From positions 1 to 64,000 of the IMG/VR virus record IMGVR_UViG_3300048625_000152: a stretch of DNA of 64,000 bases, one strand, 5' to 3'. The notes below the pieces were generated by a model. That model searched no databases, had not been told where the DNA came from, and worked only from the letters and a program-made list of their open reading frames with translations. A program made the position numbers and the translations under genes. Of this stretch, positions 30,013-37,518 are shown piece by piece. This stretch comes from a virus. Every line of letters starts with the position of its first letter. Position 1 is the stretch's first letter.

Positions 30013-30537
30013 ATGAAAACAACTAAACAATGGTTATCACAAGTCAAAGCAGACCCAGCAAAACTCAAGCAGTGGCTTGAACGTCAGTACATTGGCGAAT
30101 ACTTGGCAGCAGAGCGCATTGCTGATCTCGCACACGAACAACGTGCTACCCGATACGGCCGAGTGCTGGAAAACATTGCAATCGATGAGCTTACCCACTC
30201 TAAGTGGGTTGGTAAGTTGCTAACCGATCGTGGCATGACTTTGCCCGAAGTTTCAATGAAGGACACACGTTATTGGGAACCTATCCTGGATAACTTGCAC
30301 TCTTTTGAAGAGATTGCAGGGGCAGGACATCACGCCGAAACCATGCGCTTGCTTCGTATCCGAGCACTAGCAGCAGATGAAGAAATTGCACAAGACATTC
30401 GCGATGTGTTTGCAAAGATTCTGCCCGATGAAGAATTCCACGCCAAAGCGTTTGCAGCAATGAGCACAGAGGATGCAATCGAAAGCACCCGTGAGCTGCA
30501 CAACATGGGCTTGGAAATGTTGGGACTGGAAGTTTAA
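30013..30537 (+). CDS. ferritin-like diiron protein
   Basis: 174 residues, AAGGAA before ATG. Two helix pairs carry diiron-type ligands: E34 in LAAERI, E59-x2-H62 (DELTH), then AGHHAE and DEEFHAKAF (ExxH). This is the four-helix arrangement of ferritin/rubrerythrin-like proteins, which store iron or detoxify peroxide. Possible link to the phage's iron enzymes. Last gene before the next early promoter. Confidence 0.75.
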   Translation: MKTTKQWLSQVKADPAKLKQWLERQYIGEYLAAERIADLAHEQRATRYGRVLENIAIDELTHSKWVGKLLTDRGMTLPEVSMKDTRYWEPILDNLHSFEEIAGAGHHAETMRLLRIRALAADEEIAQDIRDVFAKILPDEEFHAKAFAAMSTEDAIESTRELHNMGLEMLGLEV

Positions 30538-30567
30538 AAAGTAGTACTAGAGTATTAGATATTTTGG

Positions 30568-30596
30568 TTGCTCGAAAATGGTCCTTTTGCTATAAT
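30568..30596 (+). promoter_or_regulatory. early promoter of the conserved local family
   Basis: TTGCTC (30568-30573), GAAAATG in the 17-base spacer, TATAAT (30591-30596), leader ACATAGCAAGAAGGG. Confidence 0.8.
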
Positions 30597-30621
30597 ATAC
30601 ACATAGCAAGAAGGGCCAGCA

Positions 30622-30909
30622 ATGCGTGTAGAAACCAAAGTTAAAATCATTATTTGGACTGTAACATTAGTTACTACTTTTGTTGTAGGCTTCTTAATGC
30701 TGCTAATGATTAACGAAGTATTTGGCACAGAAACCCCAGTTGGCGAGCCCTACTTGGCGTCTTATAGCTACTGCGCCGTTACTACACACGGTGTCAAGGG
30801 CCAAAGCTGGTGCAGCCAGTACAAAACAGGGCACGAAATGCGCCAAAAAACCCACATAAAAGGCCTGTTTTTTGACGGCACAGGCGATCATTTGGTTGTC
30901 CAGAAATGA
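30622..30909 (+). CDS. small membrane-anchored protein
   Basis: 95 residues with one N-terminal span (IIWTVTLVTTFVVGFLMLLM) and a hydrophilic C-terminus with two Cys (YCAV, SWCSQY) that would lie outside the membrane. No family. Confidence 0.6.
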   Translation: MRVETKVKIIIWTVTLVTTFVVGFLMLLMINEVFGTETPVGEPYLASYSYCAVTTHGVKGQSWCSQYKTGHEMRQKTHIKGLFFDGTGDHLVVQK

Positions 30910-30924
30910 TTTTGGTTGTATAAT
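30896..30924 (+). promoter_or_regulatory. early promoter of the conserved local family
   Basis: TTGTCC (30896-30901), AGAAATG in the 17-base spacer, TATAAT (30919-30924), leader ACATAGCAAGCAAACAACAGG. Confidence 0.8.
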
Positions 30925-30957
30925 AACTACATAGCAAGCAAACAACAGGAGCAGAAA

Positions 30958-31374
30958 ATGACAACTACTACACAACGTGATCCAAAGTGGGACAAGCGCA
31001 TGGAAGTTCAAGCACAGCACATTCGCTGGCGCGAACAGTTTTACGGTGTGAAGTTTAACCTGTTCCAAAAGGCTTATGCTCACTTCCGCATGTTCTTTGT
31101 TAACAAAGACACCATCATTGGGGCTAACTGCACGTTGGCTACCTATGTGCATGACTACAAGACAGTTGATGGCTTGCGCGAAGCAATTGGTGACACTGAC
31201 AAGCGCAAAGCATACTTCCATGCTTTAACAGACGCTGGCAAGTTTGCTGCTTGGGCCATCCGTGTACCGTTCCTGTTGGTTGCACTGGCATTTGTTATTG
31301 TGCGCGAAGTGGCTGACTTGTGCGTAACAGGCATCCAAAAAGTGACACAAATGTTGCCTGGTTCAATTGACTAA
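30958..31374 (+). CDS. hypothetical membrane protein
   Basis: 138 residues from ATG 30958 (ACAGGAG upstream). A basic N-terminal half and one span near residue 105 (VPFLLVALAFVIV). The frame start at 30916 would overlap the promoter and is rejected. Confidence 0.6.
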   Translation: MTTTTQRDPKWDKRMEVQAQHIRWREQFYGVKFNLFQKAYAHFRMFFVNKDTIIGANCTLATYVHDYKTVDGLREAIGDTDKRKAYFHALTDAGKFAAWAIRVPFLLVALAFVIVREVADLCVTGIQKVTQMLPGSID

Positions 31375-31395
31375 TACAGTAAGTAAAGGAACATT

Positions 31396-31569
31396 ATGCA
31401 AGCCTGCGTAAACGCCCTGATTATGTTGAGCCCAATCCTGTTGATGGGACTGGCAATCATTGCTTATAACATCTTTGTTCCGGGTCAAAGCCGCGAAGAT
31501 GCAATTGAAGAACAGTGTTCACGAATTGAAGCCAAGTGGGCTCGTATGGCCAAGGAAGGTAAACTGTAA
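31396..31569 (+). CDS. small membrane protein
   Basis: 57 residues, AAAGGA before ATG. One span (LIMLSPILLMGLAIIAYNIF) and a charged cytoplasmic tail. Overlaps the next start by one base. Confidence 0.55.
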   Translation: MQACVNALIMLSPILLMGLAIIAYNIFVPGQSREDAIEEQCSRIEAKWARMAKEGKL

Positions 31570-31697
31570 TGTATATCGAAATGACAGCCTTTGCTATTCC
31601 AACTTTCATTATCACAATTTTTAAAGTGTGTGCAATGATTGTGGGTGTTTGGCTAGCCCTTGCACTGATTGTTGGCATGTTCTATCCCAGCAACTGA
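31569..31697 (+). CDS. tiny membrane protein
   Basis: 42 residues, start sharing a base with the upstream stop. Two short hydrophobic stretches (AIPTFIITIFKV; VGVWLALALIVGMF). Confidence 0.5.
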   Translation: MYIEMTAFAIPTFIITIFKVCAMIVGVWLALALIVGMFYPSN

Positions 31698-31706
31698 GGA
31701 GTTGGC

Positions 31707-31976
31707 GTGTTTAAACTTAAAGTTGGTGATGTTTGTAAACTCAATGAAGTCATTCCTGGCATTCATAAATGCGATGATTGGAAGACCGGTTTATATCGTG
31801 TAACAAACATCTGGGCTCTAGGCTGCGTTGGCAAAGATCGAGAAGATCCGCGCCGCCAAAGCTATAAGTTTGAGAAAATCAAAAAAGATGGCACAGTGTA
31901 TAAAAGTTTCAACAACGGATATCGCTGCCAAGCATGGGACAAATTTATTGACGAAGGTCGAGTGGAGATTGTATGA
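31707..31976 (+). CDS. hypothetical protein
   Basis: 89 residues from GTG 31707, preceded by GAGGAG. Basic, with a small beta-barrel-like opening (FKLKVGDVCKL). Overlaps the next gene by 4 bases. Confidence 0.6.
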   Translation: MFKLKVGDVCKLNEVIPGIHKCDDWKTGLYRVTNIWALGCVGKDREDPRRQSYKFEKIKKDGTVYKSFNNGYRCQAWDKFIDEGRVEIV

Positions 31977-32302
31977 TTACTGCAAAAGAAGCCAAAGAAC
32001 TGTATGACCAAAGTGGTCAAGAAGTTGAAGACTACTTGAAGCACAGCGTTGAGCAAAGAGTGAAAAAAGCTGCCGAAGGTGGCAAGCGTAATGTGTTTAT
32101 CCATCTGGGTAGCGTGGAGCAGTTTGAGTACCTACATCACACAACTACACCTTTACAACAAGCAGTGGTAGACAAACTCAAAACATTGGGTTATTGTGCT
32201 GTTATTAAGTTAGACGGGGACAAATATGTTCCACGAGGTCTAGCAGACGACAACGGCAACGGCCCCACAATTCAAAACTACGGCATTCAGATTAGTTGGT
32301 AA
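31973..32302 (+). CDS. hypothetical protein
   Basis: 109 residues coupled by ATGA to the gene upstream. Mixed alpha/beta; similar short proteins occur in myovirus early regions, but no family is recognised. Confidence 0.6.
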   Translation: MITAKEAKELYDQSGQEVEDYLKHSVEQRVKKAAEGGKRNVFIHLGSVEQFEYLHHTTTPLQQAVVDKLKTLGYCAVIKLDGDKYVPRGLADDNGNGPTIQNYGIQISW

Positions 32303-32304
32303 CC

Positions 32305-32493
32305 ATGCGCGGGCAAACAGCACAATATAATTGCCGAACGTGTTATAATTTGTTTACAGCACGTACAGCAGACCGCAAACGCGGTTGGGCACAGTTCTGT
32401 AGTAAGGCCTGCAAACAAGTAACGCAGGAAGAAGCAAAGAAAATTTGGAAGGTACTGAAAAATGGCGGGTTACGATTTAGTTCTCAAAGTTAA
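32305..32493 (+). CDS. small zinc-finger protein
   Basis: 62 residues from ATG 32305. C-x2-C (NCRTCYN) and C-x3-C (FCSKACKQ) form a TRASH/MYM-like zinc site. Overlaps the following gene by 32 bases in another frame. Confidence 0.5.
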   Translation: MRGQTAQYNCRTCYNLFTARTADRKRGWAQFCSKACKQVTQEEAKKIWKVLKNGGLRFSSQS

Positions 32494-32821
32494 GCGTCTC
32501 GAAGATACCCTGCACAAGATGGGTATGCGTTGGGGACACGACAAGCACGGCGGACAATGGGGCGGCGAGTACGGAGATCGAGTTGGCGTATTTCCGCGTG
32601 ATGAAGAACTGCCCATGTACGCACGTGACGCTATGTTGTTTAGCGGAACCATTGAACAGTTACAAGTGTGGATTACTGGCATTGAATGGGCTCGTGGCTA
32701 CGACATGCTCAACAAAGTTAGCGACGAAAAGAAACGTGCCCGCAAAGAACAAGATCGTCGCAACGAAAACATGATGCGCCGCCTTAAAAACGAAGAAGTA
32801 CTCGGGAAAGGCCACGCTTGA
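32462..32821 (+). CDS. hypothetical protein
   Basis: 119 residues. Trp/Gly-rich middle and a very basic C-terminal helix (SDEKKRARKEQDRRNENMMR) suggest nucleic-acid or protein binding. It ends at the next early promoter. Confidence 0.6.
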   Translation: MAGYDLVLKVKRLEDTLHKMGMRWGHDKHGGQWGGEYGDRVGVFPRDEELPMYARDAMLFSGTIEQLQVWITGIEWARGYDMLNKVSDEKKRARKEQDRRNENMMRRLKNEEVLGKGHA

Positions 32822-32846
32822 CCCGAAATGATTTTGGTGTTATAAT
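32818..32846 (+). promoter_or_regulatory. early promoter of the conserved local family
   Basis: TTGACC (32818-32823), CGAAATG in the 17-base spacer, TATAAT (32841-32846), leader ACATAGCAGCAAAAGG. Confidence 0.8.
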
Positions 32847-32872
32847 AACTACATAGCAGCAAAAGGTACCCG

Positions 32873-33139
32873 ATGATTAACGAAGCAATGTTCCGCAATC
32901 GCAGTCAGTTTAACGAGTTCACTATGAGCCTGCGCCGTATGTGCGAAGTTACTGGTCCAACTCGTGTGCAGTTGCGTAATGGGGTCATTACTACTTTAGT
33001 ATACAAGCCTGCCAACGAGAAGCGGGACGAAGAAGCCATGTTTCACACCCCAAGTTGGTCGTTGGTTTGGTACCCAGATGGGTCCAGCTGCAAAAACGCA
33101 GATCTTGACATTGTGCGCATGGGCATTGACATTCAATGA
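32873..33139 (+). CDS. hypothetical protein
   Basis: 88 residues, AAAAGGTACCCG before ATG. PSWSLVWYPDGSSCKNADLD suggests a compact beta domain. Single-gene unit between two promoters. Confidence 0.6.
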   Translation: MINEAMFRNRSQFNEFTMSLRRMCEVTGPTRVQLRNGVITTLVYKPANEKRDEEAMFHTPSWSLVWYPDGSSCKNADLDIVRMGIDIQ

Positions 33140-33154
33140 AAACGGTGTTATAAT
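33126..33154 (+). promoter_or_regulatory. early promoter of the conserved local family
   Basis: TTGACA (33126-33131), 17-base spacer, TATAAT (33149-33154), leader ACATAGACAGCAACAAAGG. Its -35 lies in the 3' end of the previous gene. Confidence 0.8.
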
Positions 33155-33183
33155 ATACACATAGACAGCAACAAAGGACATAT

Positions 33184-34317
33184 ATGAAAAAGTTTCTAGC
33201 AGCATTCGCGTTTGGTTTGATGGCAATTGCCGCTCAAGCTGAGGCAACATTTGATCAGATCCAAGGACTGATCCAGCAGCAACAATATGCCGCAGCAGCA
33301 CAAGGACTGGAAGTGATTATCCAAAATCATCCCAAGTCAGCTAAAGCATTTTATGCAATGGCGCAAGCACAAGCAGGTCTTGGCAATCAAGAAAAAGCAC
33401 AAAAGGCGCTTAACATTGCAACAGGGCTGAACCCTGCGTTGGACTTTGCGCCGGCATCTAGTGTTGCAAGTTTGAAGGAAGCAATTACTCCGCAAACTAA
33501 GAAGATTGAGTCGATTGAGGAATCGCATACTGTGCGAAACGTTATGTTGCTCTTGCTGATTGGGGTAGTGGGCTTCGCTATTTGGTATGCACACAAAGAA
33601 ATGCAACGTAAAGCAAACCAAGACGCACAAGACAAAATTGATGCTGAGAAGCGTGAAGCTCTTCGTCAAGAACGTGAAGCTATACGCAAGCGTGAACACA
33701 TGGAAATGCTTGCCAAGCAAGATGAAGAACGCAAAGCTGAACTGGCCGCAGAAGCAGCATTGAAGGCTCACAAGAACTACGGACACGAACGTTTCGATCC
33801 TGCTAACCCTGACAAGTTGAAAACAGTTAAGCAGTTCAAAGAAGAAAAACTTGCAGAAGAAATGGTAGCTAAGGCCCGTGCAGAAGCAGCAGAAGCCCGA
33901 GCTCGTGCAGATGCCGCAGAAGCAAGGGGTCGCGGATACTACACCCCAGCTCAAGCAGTGCAGCCAACTCAGACAGTGGTGCATACTAGCTCGGGTAGCA
34001 ACGACATGCTGACTGGTGTGTTGATTGGTAACATGTTGAGCAACAGTGGTCACCACCATGACACTGAGCGCACTGTGATCCGTGAAACTGTGCGTGAAGT
34101 TCCTGCTCCTAGCAAGTCTAGCACATGGGATGACACTACTATCCGTGAAGAAAAGTCTAGCACATGGGACACACCTGCACCATCACGCAGCTCTAGCTGG
34201 GACGACAGTTCAAGCAAGAGTAGCTCAAGCTGGTCTAGTTCAAGCAGCGACTCTAGCTCAAGCTGGAGCAGCAGTGATAGTTCTAGCAGCAGCGACAGTT
34301 CATCAAGCTGGGATTAA
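33184..34317 (+). CDS. exported TPR-like membrane protein with Ser-rich tail
   Basis: 377 residues. Signal peptide MKKFLAAFAFGLMAIAAQA, a TPR-like helix pair (residues 25-80), one span near 120 (VMLLLLIGVVGFAIWYAH), a long charged coiled coil (130-250) and a C-terminal low-complexity region of Ser/Trp/Asp repeats. It would sit in the inner membrane with the coiled coil inside. Possibly a scaffold for envelope remodelling. ACAAAGGAC precedes ATG. Confidence 0.7.
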   Translation: MKKFLAAFAFGLMAIAAQAEATFDQIQGLIQQQQYAAAAQGLEVIIQNHPKSAKAFYAMAQAQAGLGNQEKAQKALNIATGLNPALDFAPASSVASLKEAITPQTKKIESIEESHTVRNVMLLLLIGVVGFAIWYAHKEMQRKANQDAQDKIDAEKREALRQEREAIRKREHMEMLAKQDEERKAELAAEAALKAHKNYGHERFDPANPDKLKTVKQFKEEKLAEEMVAKARAEAAEARARADAAEARGRGYYTPAQAVQPTQTVVHTSSGSNDMLTGVLIGNMLSNSGHHHDTERTVIRETVREVPAPSKSSTWDDTTIREEKSSTWDTPAPSRSSSWDDSSSKSSSSWSSSSSDSSSSWSSSDSSSSSDSSSSWD

Positions 34318-34319
34318 TT

Positions 34320-34460
34320 ATGTGGTTTGCCGACCTTTTTATGATTACAATGACGTTTGTAATGTTGATTGGACTGTTCTTCATGTTTGATGAAGTTATC
34401 CTTAAAGGTTATTTTGCAACAAAACTTCGTAAACGGTTTAACGTAGAGGACTTGAAATGA
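34320..34460 (+). CDS. small membrane protein
   Basis: 46 residues, two bases after the previous stop. One span (MITMTFVMLIGLFFMF) and a basic tail. Overlaps the next gene (ATGA). Confidence 0.5.
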   Translation: MWFADLFMITMTFVMLIGLFFMFDEVILKGYFATKLRKRFNVEDLK

Positions 34461-34687
34461 CCCAAACAATTTACGGACTAACATGCGACTATGGTGATGG
34501 TAGTGCTGGTATGCGTTGGTATCGCAACAAAGCAATCGTTGATGCCAAACTAGATGAAGACAGTCCGGACTGGGATGAGATGATGTATGGCAACGAAGGT
34601 ACACCTAGCATGGTGCTAACTTTCCCGGCAGACTTAGATCTCGAGCAGTGTGGATTTAGGTTTGATGACGAGGATGATGATTTATGA
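34457..34687 (+). CDS. hypothetical acidic protein
   Basis: 76 residues, highly acidic C-terminus (FDDEDDDL). Coupled on both sides by ATGA overlaps. No family. Confidence 0.55.
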   Translation: MTQTIYGLTCDYGDGSAGMRWYRNKAIVDAKLDEDSPDWDEMMYGNEGTPSMVLTFPADLDLEQCGFRFDDEDDDL

Positions 34688-34800
34688 TTTTAATCGTAGA
34701 GTTTTTAATGGCATGTGGCTTAGTAGCGATTGTGGGTAGTTTAATCTACACTGGTTACAAAGCAGGTAAAGCAAGTTCAACAACGGATAAAAAGGAATAA
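34684..34800 (+). CDS. tiny membrane protein
   Basis: 38 residues; one span (IVEFLMACGLVAIVGSLIY) and a basic tail. Confidence 0.5.
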   Translation: MILIVEFLMACGLVAIVGSLIYTGYKAGKASSTTDKKE

Positions 34801-34805
34801 TCCAA

Positions 34806-35657
34806 ATGTTTTCAATCGTATTTTTCTTCTTGCTGGCAGTAGTTGCATCTGCCGCAATTCATGTGTTCTTGCAACGCAAAACTCTTGCTAATGTAGCAGG
34901 CATCGCAATTTTTGCTGCTGGTGTGGTATATAGTGCATTCACTATCGTGCCAGCGGGTCATGTAGGTGTACAGATCACACTCGGCGAAGTTAATCAAACC
35001 GTGCTGAATGAGGGTGCTCAGTTTGTTAATCCAATTTCAGATGTTAAGCATGTTGATGTTCGACTTCAACGTGCTAACTTGAATAACGCAAGTGCTGGCA
35101 CTAAAAACACTCAACAAGTGCATACAGACATCGTGGTCAACTATCGCTTGACACCAAACAAGGTGCCGCACATTTACAAAGAGTTTGGTCTTGATGTAGA
35201 CACCAAGGTGCTCGGTCCAGCAATCAACGAATCGTTTAAGTCCGCAGTTGGGCATTATACCAGTGAAGAACTGATTACCAAACGTGATGCAGTTAATGCA
35301 GACATTGTGGCTCGACTGAGCGAAAAGCTAGCACCATTTAACATTGTGGTCAACAACGTGAGCTTGGTTAACTTTGGGTTCAGTAAAGCGTTCCAAGATT
35401 CTATTGAAGCCAAAGTGATTGCAGAACAGGCCAAACTGCGAGCAGATCAAGACTACGAACGTATTCAAGTTGAAGCCAAGTCACGGATTGCACAGGCTAA
35501 AGGTGAAGCTGAAGCTATTCAGATTCAAGCAAGTGCTATTCAACACCAAGGCGGTGACAACTATGTTAAGTTGCAATGGATTGAAAAGTGGAATGGCAAA
35601 ATGCCCGACACTGTGGTAAACGGTGGCAAGGACATGATGCTTAACTTGGGCAAATAA
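34806..35657 (+). CDS. prohibitin/SPFH (band 7) family protein
   Basis: 283 residues. N-terminal hydrophobic segments (1-50), then the SPFH core: VPAGHVGVQITLGEV, GAQFVNPISDVKHVDVR, and a helical C-terminal stalk (KVIAEQAKLRADQDYERIQVE) typical of prohibitins. These form ring or cage assemblies at the membrane. A phage copy could protect or remodel the inner membrane. AAGGAAT upstream of ATG; a terminator follows. Confidence 0.88.
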   Translation: MFSIVFFFLLAVVASAAIHVFLQRKTLANVAGIAIFAAGVVYSAFTIVPAGHVGVQITLGEVNQTVLNEGAQFVNPISDVKHVDVRLQRANLNNASAGTKNTQQVHTDIVVNYRLTPNKVPHIYKEFGLDVDTKVLGPAINESFKSAVGHYTSEELITKRDAVNADIVARLSEKLAPFNIVVNNVSLVNFGFSKAFQDSIEAKVIAEQAKLRADQDYERIQVEAKSRIAQAKGEAEAIQIQASAIQHQGGDNYVKLQWIEKWNGKMPDTVVNGGKDMMLNLGK

Positions 35658-35659
35658 TG

Positions 35660-35679
35660 AAAGGGCTTCAGCCCTTTTT
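35660..35679 (+). terminator. rho-independent terminator
   Basis: AAAGGGC-TTCA-GCCCTTT followed by TT, right after the prohibitin-like gene. Confidence 0.8.
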
Positions 35680-35688
35680 GGAGTTAAC

Positions 35689-36057
35689 ATGAAAAAAGTA
35701 ATTTGTATTTTAGCGGCAGTATTGTTAGTGGGTTGCAGCGAGCGCACAGATGATCAAGCAAAAGAAATGCTTGCAAATCCTGCAATCAACTTAGTTGGCA
35801 TTTACGAAGGCTGCGAAGTTAAGTATGTGGACCGTGGTTACCAAAGCAAGAGTTTCTACATTGCCAAGTGTGGTAATACCACTACATTCACTCGCAACTA
35901 TACCGAGCAGTCGGGTAAGACCACAGTGTTTCGTCGCAGCACAGTAATCACACAAGAGATCGAAAAGTTGCAGGCAGAAAAGGCCGGAGCAGAAGCAAAA
36001 GAACGAGCGCTTGAAAAGTTAACACCGACTGAACGTGCAGCATTGGGGATCAAATGA
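35689..36057 (+). CDS. lipoprotein
   Basis: 122 residues. Signal peptide with lipobox LLVGC; Cys16 would be lipidated and the mature protein anchored in the envelope. The C-terminal helix ends LTPTERAALGIK. Such phage lipoproteins can act in superinfection exclusion, but no match is recognised. Overlaps the next start by 4 bases. Confidence 0.75.
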   Translation: MKKVICILAAVLLVGCSERTDDQAKEMLANPAINLVGIYEGCEVKYVDRGYQSKSFYIAKCGNTTTFTRNYTEQSGKTTVFRRSTVITQEIEKLQAEKAGAEAKERALEKLTPTERAALGIK

Positions 36058-36320
36058 ACGAGCGAATTCAAGAACTTGCCAAGCAGGCTGGCATCAGTAT
36101 TCTTTGGGAATATGACGGGTACGATGGTCATGCTGTTGTAGCAAACTTGAAGGACATTGAAAAGTTCGCCGAGTTGATTGCTCTAGACTGTATGAAACTT
36201 TGTGCAGAGGTTAAAGAAGACTTATTTACTATCGAAGATAATGATAAGCGTGATCTAGCAGAAATGGCTGCTACGTTTTGCTACGAAGCAATCAAAAGTG
36301 AATTTGGAGTTGAAGAATGA
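36054..36320 (+). CDS. hypothetical protein
   Basis: 88 residues. IQELAKQAGI...KFAELIALDCMKLC is the pattern of a small phage family of unknown role. Coupled by ATGA to both neighbours. Confidence 0.6.
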   Translation: MNERIQELAKQAGISILWEYDGYDGHAVVANLKDIEKFAELIALDCMKLCAEVKEDLFTIEDNDKRDLAEMAATFCYEAIKSEFGVEE

Positions 36321-36625
36321 TTTACAAAGAATTTTTTCAAGATGCAAAAGTTGCAGTCAAAAACATTTCGCGCTACATGTGGGACAGCATTAAGGATATT
36401 TCCAAGATTGTTGGATATATAATGTTGGTTATACTGGTGTGTTTTGTTGTTGGTACACTTGCATTTCAGTTTCCGTGGGTCACCGCTACGGTAGTGGTTA
36501 TCGCGGCCATCAGCTCCTTGTTCTGGATAGAACTAGAAACTGTTAGGTTTGTTCGCGAAAAAGAACAGCTCGAGCAAGAGTGGCGAGATGAAAAGAACAA
36601 GCCAGCACACGGAGATACTAAATGA
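36317..36625 (+). CDS. membrane protein, two spans
   Basis: 102 residues with two hydrophobic segments (IMLVILVCFVVGTLAF; VTATVVVIAAISSLFWI) and a basic C-terminal helix. Coupled by ATGA. Confidence 0.6.
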   Translation: MIYKEFFQDAKVAVKNISRYMWDSIKDISKIVGYIMLVILVCFVVGTLAFQFPWVTATVVVIAAISSLFWIELETVRFVREKEQLEQEWRDEKNKPAHGDTK

Positions 36626-36822
36626 AGTTATTTGGACGCTCGGGCGGTTACTATATTTTTTGGACAGGCTTTGTTTACCTTTGGGTGGGCCTGTTGAACA
36701 TCTACTACAAGTTCTGCCCAACAGAACTAATTCAAATGCTGTGGATCGTATCTTTGATACTGCCACTAACAGTTAAACCTGTTGCTCGGTATTTTAACAT
36801 GAAATTATTCTGGGAGGAATGA
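36622..36822 (+). CDS. small membrane protein
   Basis: 66 residues with hydrophobic aromatic-rich segments (IFWTGFVYLWVGLLNIYY; LIQMLWIVSLILPL). Confidence 0.55.
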   Translation: MKLFGRSGGYYIFWTGFVYLWVGLLNIYYKFCPTELIQMLWIVSLILPLTVKPVARYFNMKLFWEE

Positions 36823-36823
36823 T

Positions 36824-36982
36824 ATGGACGATGATATGAAGTGGTTTATGATCGCTATGGTTTTTGTTATGGGTGTTCCATTTGCGGGTCTTGCATATTC
36901 TGATTATCAAAAAAGTCAGTGTAAGCTAGCAGGCATTGCTGCACACATGCCAACAGACGATATTGCAAAGGTGTGTAAATGA
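36824..36982 (+). CDS. small membrane protein
   Basis: 52 residues, GGGAGGAAT 5 bases before ATG. One span (FMIAMVFVMGVPFAGLAY), then CKLAG...VCK. Confidence 0.55.
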   Translation: MDDDMKWFMIAMVFVMGVPFAGLAYSDYQKSQCKLAGIAAHMPTDDIAKVCK

Positions 36983-37149
36983 ATAAGTTTCAACTTTGGT
37001 ACACACAGTACAGTAGCGAAATCACATGGTTCATTATTGGCGTATGTTTGATGTCGTGTATTGCCAATCTCTCATTGCACAATTACGGCAACGCAGCACT
37101 AGATGCGTTCTTTGTAGTAGTAAACTACATGTTCTGGAGTCGCCGCTAA
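36979..37149 (+). CDS. small membrane protein
   Basis: 56 residues, ATGA overlap upstream. Hydrophobic centre (WFIIGVCLMSCIANLSL). Confidence 0.55.
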   Translation: MNKFQLWYTQYSSEITWFIIGVCLMSCIANLSLHNYGNAALDAFFVVVNYMFWSRR

Positions 37150-37150
37150 T

Positions 37151-37441
37151 ATGAGTAACGAAACAGCAAAGTTCTTAAACTCGCGACGCCGCCACAAGAC
37201 GGATGTTACTATTGCTAGGCAGTTACGTATTGCCAAGCAGAGTTCTAGCTATAATCCCAAGTTGGATAAGCAGCCTCATCGACTTGCTAAACATCGTGCC
37301 ATGGACTGTGGTACGCCTGGATGCTTGATGTGTGGGAATCCACGACGCAATGAGTGGAATAAGAAAGAACGCAGGACTGCACAAGAACGCAGACTGATGC
37401 AAGACCTAGACTCTGGTGCGCATAACAGTGATACAGAGTAA
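37151..37441 (+). CDS. small basic Cys-motif protein
   Basis: 96 residues, strongly basic. CGTPGCLMCGNPRRNEW carries a Cys-x4-Cys-x2-Cys motif seen in a widespread small phage family of unknown function, possibly zinc and nucleic-acid binding. Last gene of the unit. Confidence 0.65.
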   Translation: MSNETAKFLNSRRRHKTDVTIARQLRIAKQSSSYNPKLDKQPHRLAKHRAMDCGTPGCLMCGNPRRNEWNKKERRTAQERRLMQDLDSGAHNSDTE

Positions 37442-37448
37442 GAGTAAG

Positions 37449-37468
37449 AGCCCCGCAAGGGGCTTTTT
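37449..37468 (+). terminator. rho-independent terminator
   Basis: AGCCCC-GCAA-GGGGCT followed by TTTT. Confidence 0.88.
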
Positions 37469-37518
37469 AATGGTTAAATGTGCCTCGTAAAAATTATTTG
37501 TTCCTGCTACAATGCACT

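Noticed and set aside
33337-34059. 240-residue minus-strand ORF inside the TPR/coiled-coil gene
   Set aside because: Cys/Phe/His-rich antisense of a charged coiled coil.
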